Source: Erodium maritimum
Lineage: Eukaryota > Streptophyta > Magnoliopsida > Geraniales > Geraniaceae
Length of the DNA: 64,000 nt
Reading direction: 5' to 3'
Assembly: GCA_963921825.1 (NCBI GenBank)
Contig: OY997589.1
Coordinates: 74,756,523 to 74,820,522 of the forward strand
A program made the position numbers and the translations under genes. The notes under the pieces were generated by a model, which was not told the origin of the DNA, did not search any database, and saw nothing but the letters and a program-made list of their open reading frames with translations. The number at the start of each line of letters is the position of its first letter. The stretch's first letter is position 1. This document shows positions 44,501 to 55,942 of the stretch, piece by piece.

Positions 44501-45164
44501 GAGGAAGCTAGCCAGGTCGTCAGCTGCTAAGAGTATTTAAGCGTTGGAGAATTCAAGGTAGGGAAGAGTACTAAACTCCACTCTTAATTTAAAGAATGCT
44601 AATAGTATGCCTATAGGATAATAATAACCGGAAAGGTTCTAGTTTGCATATAGGATGTGATTCACTAGAATAACCGCTTTTCAATTACAATAATAATCAG
44701 ATGAGTCTTAGTATGCATCTAGGTTGTAATTCACTAGTTAACCGCTTTCAATACTTTGGGAAATTGTCATGCTGGTAGAATGGCTATGTCGAGCCTTAAG
44801 ATTGCGTGTTGGATGTACTTAATGATGATTTTTCGTCCTTAATATCGATGCATGTTTCATCCTTAGGTTATTATCTAAGTCACACTAAACTAGATGAATT
44901 ATGATGATTGTATGTGAATGGTTGATCGGTGTCATGATTGATTGAGTGAATGTTGATTGTGCCTAATGGTATGATCGGGTGAGTGATAGACCGATGGGAC
45001 GTGGTTGGTAAGTCATGCCGGTAAGCGTGATTGATAATATGAGTTCTATGTGGCGTGTTTTGTTAAGATTGTTGGGTTTGCTAAGCCGTGGTTGAACTAT
45101 GACTTTATGATGCGTGTTATTCTCTTGATGTGTGTTCCAAGAGGAGTTGTATTACGATATGGTA

Positions 45165-45590
45165 CCTACACCGAGGGGGTATGCCGGTGTAGGGTAGTAC
45201 CTAGGCCGATGGTTTGTGTTTTGGCACGAGGTGTCATGTTTATACCCCGAGGGATTTTCGGGAAGATCGATGGTGTATTTCGGTATTTTGTATTACGTTG
45301 TTTACCCCGAGGTGTGTTCCGGGAAGACATCTAGGCCGATGGGAATTCTGGTATGAGGTGAGGTTGTTTACCCTGAGGGGGTTGTTTACATCTTGCTTCA
45401 CCGCGAGGGTATGTGTTCCTGTGGGAGCATTTCCGGGAGGACATCTTGCTTCACCCCGATGATCTATGGTCATTTGGGGACATTCCCGGGAGCCCCGATG
45501 ATATGTGTTCCCTTAGGGACATTTCCGGCAGCCCCGATGATATGTGTCTCCTCTGGACCGAGGGGCATTCCGATATGATACATTGACTAT
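45165..45590. repeat. Hairpin and GC-module array in LTR copy A
   Basis: Perfect hairpin CCTACACCG-loop-CGGTGTAGG at 45165-45193. It is followed by modules built on CCCCGAGG, TTCCGGGAAGACATCTAGG and CCCCGATGATATGTGTTCCC words, the last repeated near 45457, 45495 and 45535. Confidence 0.8.
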
Positions 45591-46135
45591 TTGTGGATCG
45601 GAGTATTGTGGTTTAAATTATCTATGTGGCGTTACTCGTGCTTTCTTTAGTTGATTCTATTAAAGAATAAACTGTATCTCCATTGATCTTCTTTGAGTTA
45701 CTATTTTATTAAGTATTGTAATTCTTGTTGATCGCTAATTATGGTATCTTTTGGATAATCGTACTAATCGTGTTTTTATTGCCAAAGCGGGGGTTCTTTT
45801 TACTTTACTACTGTTTCCTACTGAGCGTAAGCTCACCCCCTTCTTGTTTACTGTGTTTACAGGTTTCATTGATGAGTAGACCTAGAGGTAGTCTCAGGGC
45901 TCGGGAGCTTCTTGAGGTTTCAGGTGATTTGTTGTATTAGAGACGTATTGCCCTTTTGTATCAAACTCTATTTTCCGTTATTCTATTGGAACGAGCGTTT
46001 GACTCTTAACTTTGGATTCGAATTATGTTTTACTCGGCGGTTACATTGTTAAAATTCCTTTTTATTTATTATTTATTTATTATTCCTAGTTCACGTCTCG
46101 AGTCCGGTCAAAACCGGATTTGGGGCGTGACAATT

Positions 46136-46148
46136 TGGTATCAGAGCC
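46136..46148 (+). other. Primer-binding site (initiator tRNA-Met) of the gypsy element
   Basis: TGGTATCAGAGCC lies three bases after the end of the LTR, the standard plant initiator-Met primer site. It fixes the element as + strand. From here to 47162 is untranslated leader with no supported ORF. Confidence 0.92.
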
Positions 46149-47162
46149 TGATTTCATTTTGAAATTGTTTTTCAAAACCTCGGACCGTACGTCAACTAGG
46201 TGGGTAGAGTTAGGTTGTTAATGTTCTAGTGTTTGGTTACGCGAATCGGAAATGTCCAAGCGTAGATTCGAGACGACAGGAGTCTCGGATGTTGAAGTGC
46301 CTTCTTTGAGTCTTGCTTTATTTTGCGTTATATTTGTACTTGGGTTGAACTGTTATGCCGATCGGTTGAGATTAAAGTCGGTTTGGTGAGCGATGCTCGA
46401 CTTTGTTTTTGACGTGTTTGTTGAACGATCGTTTATTGATTTGCCGCCTTGGTCGGCCGTGGAGTGATTGGTTGGGTCGAAATGTTGACTTGGCCGGGTG
46501 GTAATCGAGTAATTACCGAAACCCGAGGGGTGTAATTACGATGTTTGCTGTGTACTTTTCGTACTGAATGCTTTGTGCAGTTTGATTATTGGATGTCTCG
46601 CTTAAGCGGATGGTTAGTGGAATTTACGAACGAGTCATGCCCAAATTTCTGCAAAACTGAAGTGTTTGTACTATCACTTGTTGACTCAGGGGCGCCACTG
46701 TAGTCGAACATGATAGGGGGATGTCAAGTGGTTACAACGAGATTCGGGGACGCCTGAATCGGGTTGTAACGACGCAAGATCGACATGAATGTTGTGATAT
46801 AAAGAGAAAGGTGTTGAGAACCTGTGAAATGAATTAATGCAAAGACTTGCGGAATTGTTTTGCGTTGTGATCTGTACCCCATTCTATGGGAAGATACCCG
46901 ACCGAGGTGTATGCCGGTCCAGTATGTTGTTTGTATGACTTGTTTGAAACTGTGCCTCCTGTGGGAGATGGTGGAATTGTGTGGTTGATTCTGTGAGACG
47001 CACAAGTATGCGGACTTCTCTACTTATATTAAATATTATATGACTATACTAAGACTAAGTATACTGTTGGTCCAAGTATGACCCTGTGAAACGCGTGTGA
47101 AGGTTACTGTTTTAATCGAGCTGCTTTATTCAAAACTAAGAAACTGAACATGTGCGTTATCC

Positions 47163-47482
47163 ATGCGGCGGGTATACGACATGGCTCATACCTACATTCC
47201 GAGAGGCTCTAGAGGTCGCCCAGCTGGGGGTCAGAGACAGCCTCCTGCCATTGAGCAGGCAGGGGCAGCGAGTGCCCAGGGTGCTACCTTTACGGAGCAC
47301 GAGAGAGATAGGGCTGGACCGTCAGGGTTACCACCCAGAGTTCCTCCGGTCGCAGAGCCGACCCAGGCGATCCCTCTGGAGGAGGTAGTTCGCGCAGTTC
47401 TCGCGGCGATCAGCGCCCAGAGGGAGACTGCATCACCGGAACCTGAGACCGTGCCTGCTGCCACTGTAGCCACTGTTGTGAG
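47163..47482 (+). pseudogene. Gypsy gag, N-terminal piece, before the copia insertion
   Basis: The frame begins at ATG 47163 (a second ATG at 47181 opens MAHTYIPRGSRGRPAGG) and runs to the insertion point. The start parallels the - strand gag near 63920 (SRVYRPGGTRNRPA). It holds a Pro/Gln-rich leader and EEVVRAVLAAIS. The frame resumes in phase at 55943 once the copia element and its duplicated GTGAG are discounted. As it stands, translation enters the copia LTR and stops at 47546. Confidence 0.85.
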
Positions 47483-49160
47483 TGTTGGGTCTCGAGGTAA
47501 GGTTGGAGATGAACCAACTCGCAGCGGAAAATCAAGAGACGATTAAAACCATGAAACAACTAACAAAGAATGGATTCACAAGAGAAAAATTCAGCACTAG
47601 TTCTTACCAAAACAAGAACACCGGTTAACGAATGATTGGCTTGAGTCTCCAAGACGCCTACGTATCCACATGGGAATCAAAGCCACGTAGTTCTTCTCTT
47701 TGAGGACTCAAGAACACAAAAATGGAGGTGGAAACTAGCCAAACCCGAAATGGCCATGGAAGAGGGAGAGAAAATGTGTTTCCTATTCTTGTCTTGTGTT
47801 TGTTATGTTGAAAAAAGATGACTTAAACATAACAAAACCCATACTTGTCCAACTAAAGGCATGGGACAAGTATGATGTCAAGTAAGATGTAAATAGGACA
47901 AAGTATGGCAAGACAAGATTGGGTTAGGTGGTGAATCACCAACAACTTAATCCTTGTCTTGCTTACTTAGTACTAATTAATCAAGACTTGATTAATTACT
48001 TCCATGGGCCTTGGTTGCATGTGCCTTTCATGGGCCTCTTGGAACATGGCCCGTGGCCATTTCCAACGAGGTCCCGTGATTCGCTCATCGCCTCCATGCC
48101 ATCCATACCGGAAATGTCCAACATTATCCGACGCGATCAATCCCAAGACTCCAAGCCTTGTCTCGATCTGTGAAGTCCTATTCACTTACGGGCACATGAC
48201 CCAAAACCCAGTTTTGGTCATGTCCCGAGACAACTCCCTTTTGGCCATTCTCCATAAATGTGTCAATGAGTTTCATCCTCCGGTGTGACCCTTAGGTTTA
48301 TGCATGTCAATAGATCAACGTAAAATCCCATTTTACTTGATCCTATTTAAGTGGCAACTAACGATACTTTAGTATTGCCTGACACTACATAACGAATCGA
48401 CCCTATCGATTCTAACCTTTCCGTCGTCCCTGTCATTATCCTTTTATCTCCGATATCCTGATTGAGATAAGGCATAGAGCCGTCATCCTTATTATTCTCA
48501 ATCACCGTTCCTTGATATGTGAGATGACTGAAGATATGATACCCAGTATAATGTGCATGGTCATGCTATTCTTCCAGTCACTCTCGATCAAGTGGCCGAG
48601 AACCGATATCTTTCCCATACCTTAGTATGAGGGATAAATCCCTTAGCCGTCTTTCGTGTCACTCATGTAGCCCGTCCCCAAGCCAATCCTGGCCGTTATG
48701 GAAGCCCTGTTACGGACAACGTTAGGCTCAGGTCAAACTCAGTTGTTGACTACATAGCGATCACAAAGACTCCTTGGTCTAAGGATACATGACAAGCTAC
48801 AACACTGAATATGTTCATGACTTAATCTATGGCACATATTCAGGGCGGGTCGTCCAATATCATGTCCCACATGATATCTATGATCAGACTCCGGAATCCT
48901 ATTCCAATGACTAACAGAACGTAAGCCATAAAGAGCCATCTTTCATACTAGTCGCTTCTAGTGAAGCTTTGTTGACTAGGGACCCATCGAGTGTGATCTA
49001 TCTCGATCTATGGTTCTATTCGCATGGTGGGCATAGATCAGAGCACACATCGATATATTACTCCAACACATAAGTAATATAAAGCCGCTTTAATTTTATT
49101 GCTAACGATGATATATACATTTGGACATTTAGGATTGAACTACGGGCACTAAGACTAACA
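47483..49160 (-). repeat. 3' LTR (left) of the 8.45-kb copia element
   Basis: 1678 bp, from TGTTGGGTCTCGAGG to GACTAACA on the + strand. It differs from the right LTR by a 10-bp indel (TGAAAACCAA present only in the right copy) and about ten substitutions that I could spot by eye. Two short frames inside occur identically in both LTRs and are not genes. Confidence 0.95.
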
Positions 49161-49311
49161 ATCTCCCACTTGCCCTAGTTCCAATCTAAACTCCAATATG
49201 TCCCCATCGACTTTACATGTCTAACATGTTCAGGCAGTGACACTGCCTTAGTCAAAGGGTTGGCTATGTTATCATCTGTTGCAATATCGGTTATCTTCAC
49301 TTCACCTCAGT

Positions 49312-52300
49312 TCAGTATTTATCTGATGAGGTGGATACGCCGCAGTACATGTTTGGATTTGTTATACGATCTAGGCTTTTAGCTTGCGCAATGGCCCTTG
49401 TGTTGTCGCAAGATGGATTCACCGGGCTGGATGGGTTTTTAATTACACCCAGCCCTGCCATGAATTTCCAAATCCACATAGCCTCCTTAGCTGCCTCTGC
49501 AGCATCCATGTACTTGGCCTCTGTCGTAGATTCGGCAATGGTATCTTGCTTTACGCTTTCCCAGCTAAAGCTCTGCCATTCAGCGTAAACACATATCCTG
49601 ATTGACTTCTAAAGTCATCTGGATTTGTCTTGGAAAACTAGCGTCTACTCTGATTCTTCGACGACTAGTTCAACATCATCTTTCCCCCGGGTTAGAATGA
49701 TGTCTACTGGTACAACATAAGGCTTACGAGACGTCTGGTCTCATACATGTCATGGCATATATGATCGATCCTGCCCCCAGGCGCATAGGATTCTCATCAT
49801 CCTTTTCAGCTCATCAGGTGTCTTAGGACACTGAGTCTTGCTGAGATGAATGCCATGACTAGTGGCTAAGAGTCCTTTCTTTGAATCGAGCATTAAGAAC
49901 CTACTCAATGCCTTGTTCACATAGGTTCCCTGACTTAAATCCAAGACCCTCTTGGTGCGATCTCTACATATCTTAATCCTTAAGATATGAGAAGCATCGC
50001 CTAAGTCCTTTATTGAAAAACACTTCCTCAACCAAGCTTTAGTCTCGTGCAAGGTTGGGATGTCGTTTTCAATGAGAACCAGAAAGGTAATATTGCTCCC
50101 ACTAGCCTTCTTATAAACGCAAGATTCATCCTCGTTCTTGATTAAGTCAAATCCAATTACAGCTTCTTCAAAACGAAGGATCCAACTCCGAAAAGTTCGT
50201 TTCAATCCATAAATGGATTTCAACAACTTATAAATCTTTCCTTTATTCTTCGGATCGTCAAAACCTTTAGGCCGAGACATACAAACGTACTCAGTCAAAT
50301 TTCCATTTAGGAAAGCGGTTTTGACATCCACTTGCCATATCTCGTAATTATGATACGCAGTTATGTCAAGAAGAATTTGGATCGATTTTGACCATAGCCA
50401 CTAAGGAGAAGGTTTCCTCATAGTCAATCCATTGGATCTGCCTATAACCTTTCGCCACCAGTTGAGCTTTGTAGGTCAGAGGGTTGCCGTCCATGTCCAT
50501 CTTCACCTTGAAGATCCATTTGCATCCTATGGTCCTCACACCATTGATGGGATCAACCGGTTCCCAAACTCGGTTGTCTGACATGGATTGCATTTCCTCC
50601 CTCATGGCTCCCAGCCATTACTCGGAGTTGGGCCCATCCACGACTTCCTGAAAGGTGGCTGGATCATCGTGATCCCCCATGACTTCATTGTCACCTCCGG
50701 ATACCATATCTTGGAGGTGGAAGATTGATCCTTTCAAATCGCCTTGGACCTTCCGGAATTGTAACAGGAATTGGTTCTTACTCTACGACAATCTCTGGCT
50801 CCTTTCTACTGGGTTGCCAATTGGTTTAGACAGATCTGTACCATCCTGAATTTCTTCGAGATGCACAGTCCTCCCAATGACGTCTTTGGAAACAAAACTT
50901 CTTTTCCATAAAGACCCCACCCCAAGCGACGAACACCATGTTCTCACTGGGATTGTAGAAATAGTATCCCCTTGTTGCTTTGGGATACCACACGAAGGTG
51001 CATATCTCAGATCTTGGTTCGAGCTTAGTCGAAACCAAATGTTTCACATAAGCCTCGCAACCACAAATCTTTAGGAAGGACAAAGCGGGCATCATCCCGT
51101 ACCATTTTTAAAATGGTGTCCCTTCCACACCATTCGTCGAAGCCCGATTCACTATGAATGCGGTCGTCTCTAGAGCAAAACCCCTAAAAGAGATTGGGAG
51201 ATCAGTCCAACTAATCATGGAACAGACCATTGTCTAACAATGTCCGATTTCTCCGTTTGGCTACACCTTTCAACTACAGTGACCTAGGAGGAGTCCATTC
51301 CAAAAGGATCTCATTCTCTTTTAGATGATCTAATAACTCTGTGGTCAAGTATTTTCCACCTCGATCCAATCGAAGTGCCTTAATACCTTTGTCGAGCTGG
51401 TTTTCTACTATAGTCTTAAACTCTTTGAATTTATCAAAAGCTTCAGACTTATGTCTCACCGAAGAGACATAACCATATTTACTGTAATCATCAGTAAATG
51501 TGATAAAGTAGTTAAAACCCCTCCTGGCAAGTGAACTTATTGGTCTACACACATTCGAGTGTATCAGCCCCAATAATTCACCCGCCCTTTCATCGCGATC
51601 GATAAAGGGCACTTTAGTCATTTTGCCCATCAAACAAACCTTGCACCTATCGATCGAATGGAATTCGAATGAACCTGAAAGCCCGCACTTCTGAAGTGCT
51701 GATAGGCGTTTCTTGTTTATGCGACCCAAATGACAGTACCATAACAGAGTTAGGTTTAAATCGTTGGATTTAGACCTCTTGGTATTAACGGAATATATAG
51801 AACTTGAGGCATTGTTACCCATATCTAATATGTACAATCCTCCAACCATGTCAGTACTGGTATAAAACATATCATTGCATAGAACATTGAAAACTCCATT
51901 TCCAATATTAACATTATATCCTTCCTTGTCAAACACGGATACAGATATAATATTCCTACTAAAAGTAGGTATGCAATATACATTATACAATACTAAGACA
52001 AGGCCTCTTGGCAAAGCAAGACTCATGGATCCTACAGCAGTTGCCACAACTCTGAGGTCCATTTCGTGCTTTCCAAATCTCTCCTACTTTCAGCCACCAT
52101 ATATTAGTGCATGTGTGAGATTCAGTCATGGTATCTAATACCCAAGAATCTTTGGAAGTAGAGAGATGTAGCTCTATAGAGTTAATACCGAATGAAGGCA
52201 CGATCCCACCGCCCTTCCTTAGATCATCCAGGTTTCCTGATGAAGGCGCAGTCCTACTGCCCTTCTTCAGATCATCCAGGCTATTTGATGAAGGCGCAGT

Positions 52301-52691
52301 CCCACTGCCCTTCTTCAAATCAGCCGTGAACTTCCTGTAATCCCGGTTCCAATGACCAGGCTGTTGGCAGTAGAAGCAGACATTCTCAGGTGTCTCATCT
52401 TTCCTGCCAAGTGCGCATGGGCCCAGCCCTTGCCACTTCCAATTCCCTTGTTGACCATCAGAATATCCTTGGATCCCAGATCCCTGAGATATTCTTCTCA
52501 GCAGCTGATGACACTTCATGTAACTCTGATATGGTCTTAGAGACAGCCTTGTCAAGGACATATTCTTTGCGTTCAGACTTGAGGACTATCCTCAAAATTC
52601 TGTACCAGTCCAAATAGTTTGTCCCATTTAGCTTGACCCTGTCAAGAATGGTTTTTAATGACAAACTATTAATGTTCGCTGAATTTGCCAT
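49312..52691 (-). pseudogene. Copia Gag-Pol remnant with lost catalytic residues
   Basis: Domains on the - strand: gag (from 52691, LNGTNYLDWYRILRIVL); zinc knuckle CFYCQQPGHWNRDY, with the last Cys replaced by Tyr; protease WVLDTMTESH, where DTG has become DTM; integrase with the first aspartate site reading IHSNVCRP (Asp to Asn) and LDRGGKY; reverse transcriptase MDVKTAFLNGNL, then FLVL running straight into IENDIPTL, so the YVDD active-site segment is deleted; RNase H only as a C-terminal fragment (AAEAAKEAMWIWKF, 49509-49312). Several frame changes and gaps between domains. This copy cannot make working enzymes. Confidence 0.9.
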
Positions 52692-54249
52692 TTGATCTAC
52701 AACAGATAAAATTCAATCAGTAAACTGAATAAATTTTATGAAGATCAAGCTTAAACACCAACAATCAATTCTAAACCTTTAGAATCTGAAACCAAGATCC
52801 TTGATTCACTCGATTAAGCTGAACTAATGCTCACCACTTAATCGAGCTATGTAGGTAGGACTCCATCCAATCACATCCAATGTGACTCTTGGCTAGGGTA
52901 TGTACTTATGTACACGACTTACCCTATCTGTTACCCTAGCTCAACCTCAGGCCGAGAATCGTAGTCGGGTCCACCAATTTTCAACTATGGCTCGTCACTA
53001 TGTAGGTGCTCCGCTAATGCGCACGACACCCACATATGTCGTCCAAACCTACTACCCCGCTTCCCCATGGATGCTCCGCTAATGCGCATGACAACCATAG
53101 GACGGGGAGGTAGTAAGGTGTTGATGATTGGGAGGTATCGGACATGACCCGCTTTTACTTGTCCAGTTGTGTTCAAAACTTTGGCACATCCTAGATGCGA
53201 TGAGCACATCAACTACATTCCAAATGCAATGATGCCTCAAATTACATCCAATGTAATTCTTCCTTTGAACCCGTCAACTACATCCAATGCAATGACGGTT
53301 CTAAGGGTTCACACACAAGGATTAAAATTCCAATTTTATCTTTGCATGTGAGGTGATATGCTCGGTAAATAAAGTTAAGCATGCAATTCTAAAACACATA
53401 GAATTAATCATGCATAAACTAAACCAAGCATAAAGCGATAAATGTGCACATAATAGCCCCCTAAACTAACTCCCACTAGCTTCTTGAGCTCCACCGACTC
53501 CAAGCCGATGCCAACACCCGAAAAGCCACCAAATGACCTTTTCGCCATTTCTTCGTCTTGAGTAAAATATTACAATTTAATACACGACTCGCAGGTCGGG
53601 AATAAATAAATATTACAAATAAGTGGTTCGACGACCACACCTTGAAAGAATAATTACACGCTAACTCTAACGGCTCGCAGGCCGTGAAAAGCGATAAATA
53701 ATTAAATCGAGCTCGGGGCTATTATGTACACCATGCCAACATCACATCACACATCGTGTTATCAAACAAGAATGTTATCAAACATCATGTGATTTTCCGG
53801 TTTTAATTAATAGCCAAGTTTCGAAATTTTTTTTGATGCTCGGTTTATCGAAACCGTTCAAAAATGAAACTTTTGAACATTTGATCTTCGAGTTCGTCAT
53901 GACGGTTCCAAACTCGTCATAACTAACAAAACGGTTTAGCATTGGCATATCAACCATCCAATGGTCATTCTTAGCCTAGCTCCGTCCAACGGAGCCCCGT
54001 TCGGTCCCGGTTTCGGCTCCCCGAGAGTCCCGCTCCCGAGACCCGAAAAATCAAAAAAAATTTCAAAATTTCCAGATTTGAAATAATTTTCAAAAATTCA
54101 TTTTACATGCATTAAATCCATAAACAATAATTTAAAACATGTTATCAAACAATTTAGCAAAATAACATGCCAAAAACGAAACTTCAAGCAAAACCGAAAC
54201 TTTGAACACCGTCTTGTGAATCCCGAAGGTAGCACGGCTCTGATACCAC
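52692..54249 (-). other. Untranslated leader of the 8.45-kb copia element
   Basis: This is 1.56 kb between the primer site and gag, with no ORF support. It contains a direct repeat GCTCCGCTAATGCGCA at about 53008 and 53070, bracketed by inverted CCTACTACCCCG / CGGGGAGGTAGTAAGG, and two copies of an ACATCCAATG(C/T)AA phrase near 53248 and 53281. The long leader may hold packaging signals. Confidence 0.6.
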
Positions 54250-55937
54250 TGTTGGGTCTCGAGGTAAGGTTGGAGATGAACCAACTCGCAGCGGAAAATC
54301 AATGAAAACCAAGAGACGATTAAAACTATGAAACAACTAACAAAGAATGGATTCACAAGAGAAAAATTCAGCACTAGTTCTTACCAAAACAAGAACACCG
54401 GTTAACGAATGATTGGCTTGAGTCTCCAAGACGCCTACGTATCCACATGGGAATCAAAGCCACGTAGTTCTTCTCTTTGAGGACTCAAGAACACAAAAAT
54501 GGAGGTGGAAACTAGCCAAACCCGAAATGGCCATGGAAGAGGGAGAGAAAATGTGTTTCCTATTCTTGTCTTGTGTTTGTTATGTTGAAAAAAGATGACT
54601 TAAACATAACAAAACCCATACTTGTCCAACTAAAGGCATGGGACAAGTATGGTGTCAAGTAAGGTGTAAATAGGACAAAGTATGGCAAGACAAGATTGGG
54701 TTAGGTGGTGAATCACCAACACCTTAATCCTTGTCTTGCTTACTTAGTACTAATTAATCAAGACTTGATTAATTACTTCCATGGGCCTTGGTTGCATGTG
54801 CCTTTCATGGGCCTCTTGGAACATGGCCCGTGGCCATTTCCAACGAGGTCCCGTGATTCGCTCATCGCCTCCATGCCATCCATACCGGAAATGTCCAACA
54901 TTATCCGACGCGATCAATCCCAAGACTCCAAGCCTTGTCTCGATCTGTGAAGTCCTATTCACTTACGGGCACATGACCCAAAACCCAGTTTTGGTCATGT
55001 CCCGAGACAACTCCCTTTTGGCCATTCTCCATAAATGTGTCAATGAGTTTCATCCTCCGGTGTGACCCTTAGGTTTATGCATGTCAATAGATCAACGTAA
55101 AATCCCATTTTACTTGATCCTATTTAAGTGGCAACTAACGAGACTTTAGTATTGCCTGACACTACATAACGAATCGACCCTATCGATTCTAACCTTTCCG
55201 TCGTCCCTGTCATTATCCTTTTATCTCCGATATCCTGATTGAGATAAGGCATAGAGCCGTCATCCTTATTATTCTCAATCACCGTTCCTTGATATGTGAG
55301 ATGACTGAAGATATGATACCCAGTATCATGTGCATGGCCATGCTATTCTTCCAGTCACTCTCGATCAAGTGGTCGAGAACCGATATCTTTCCCATACCTT
55401 AGTATGAGGGATAAATCCCTTAGCCGTCTTTCGTGTCACTCATGTAGCCCGTCCCCAAGCCAATCCTGGCCGTTATGGAAGCCCTGTTACGGACAACGTT
55501 AGGCTTAGGTCAAACTCAGTTGTTGACTACATAGCGATCACAAAGACTCCTTGGTCTAAGGATACATGACAAGCTACAACACTGAATATGTTCATGACTT
55601 AATCTATGGCACATATTCAGGGCGGGTCGTCCAATATCATGTCCCACATGATATCTATGATCAGACTCCGGAATCCCATTCCAATGACTAACAGAACGTA
55701 AGCCATAAAGAGCCATCTTTCATACTAGTCGCTTCTAGTGAAGCTTTGTTGACTAGGGACCCATCGAGTGTGATCTATCTCGATCTATGGTTCTATTCGC
55801 ATGGTGGGCATAGATCAGAGCACACATCGATATATTACTCCAACACATAAGTAATATAAAGCCGCTTTAATTTTATTGCTAACGATGATATATACATTTG
55901 GACATTTAGGATTGAACTACGGGCACTAAGACTAACA
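54250..55937 (-). repeat. 5' LTR (right) of the 8.45-kb copia element
   Basis: 1688 bp, near-identical to 47483-49160. On the - strand it starts TGTTAGTCTTAGTGCC and ends CGAGACCCAACA, followed after one base by the primer site. Confidence 0.95.
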
Positions 55938-55942
55938 GTGAG

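Larger units (their letters stand above)
41471..46132 (+). mobile_element. 5' LTR (copy A) of the + strand gypsy element
   Basis: It begins TATAAGAACCTCCACCGGTC (the family start TG has become TA) and ends GGGGCGTGACA at 46132, followed by a primer site. Without the nested copia solo LTR it is about 2.88 kb. It contains a donor-like CCAAGGTAAGTAA (junction 42066/42067), a palindromic array (42389-42522), hairpin modules (from 45165), the block CCTACTGAGCGTAAGCTCACC (about 45815-45835) and an acceptor TGTTTACAG ending at 45862. Copies B and C share these. The LTR type, knuckles and length suggest a Del/Tekay-like chromovirus, tentatively. Confidence 0.87.
47483..55937 (-). mobile_element. Complete-structure but coding-dead Ty1/copia element, recent insertion
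   Basis: An 8455-bp element with two long LTRs is flanked by a perfect 5-bp duplication GTGAG (47478-47482, 55938-55942) and coded on the - strand. The primer site (complement of GGCTCTGATACCA, 54236-54248) is adjacent to the right LTR, and the polypurine tract (complement of ATCTCCCACTTG, 49161-49172) is adjacent to the left LTR. It is inserted in frame inside a gypsy gag gene. The LTRs are nearly identical while the coding region is badly decayed. Confidence 0.95.

Noticed and set aside
48004-55065. Identical ORF pairs at 47928-48288 and 54705-55065
   Set aside because: They occur in both because they lie in the two near-identical copia LTRs; non-coding.
47483-55937. CRISPR-like or prokaryotic repeat arrays
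   Set aside because: The only regularly spaced repeats in the window are the coding 60-bp array, LTR minisatellites and hairpins; none has unique spacers of constant length, and the sequence is clearly plant nuclear.
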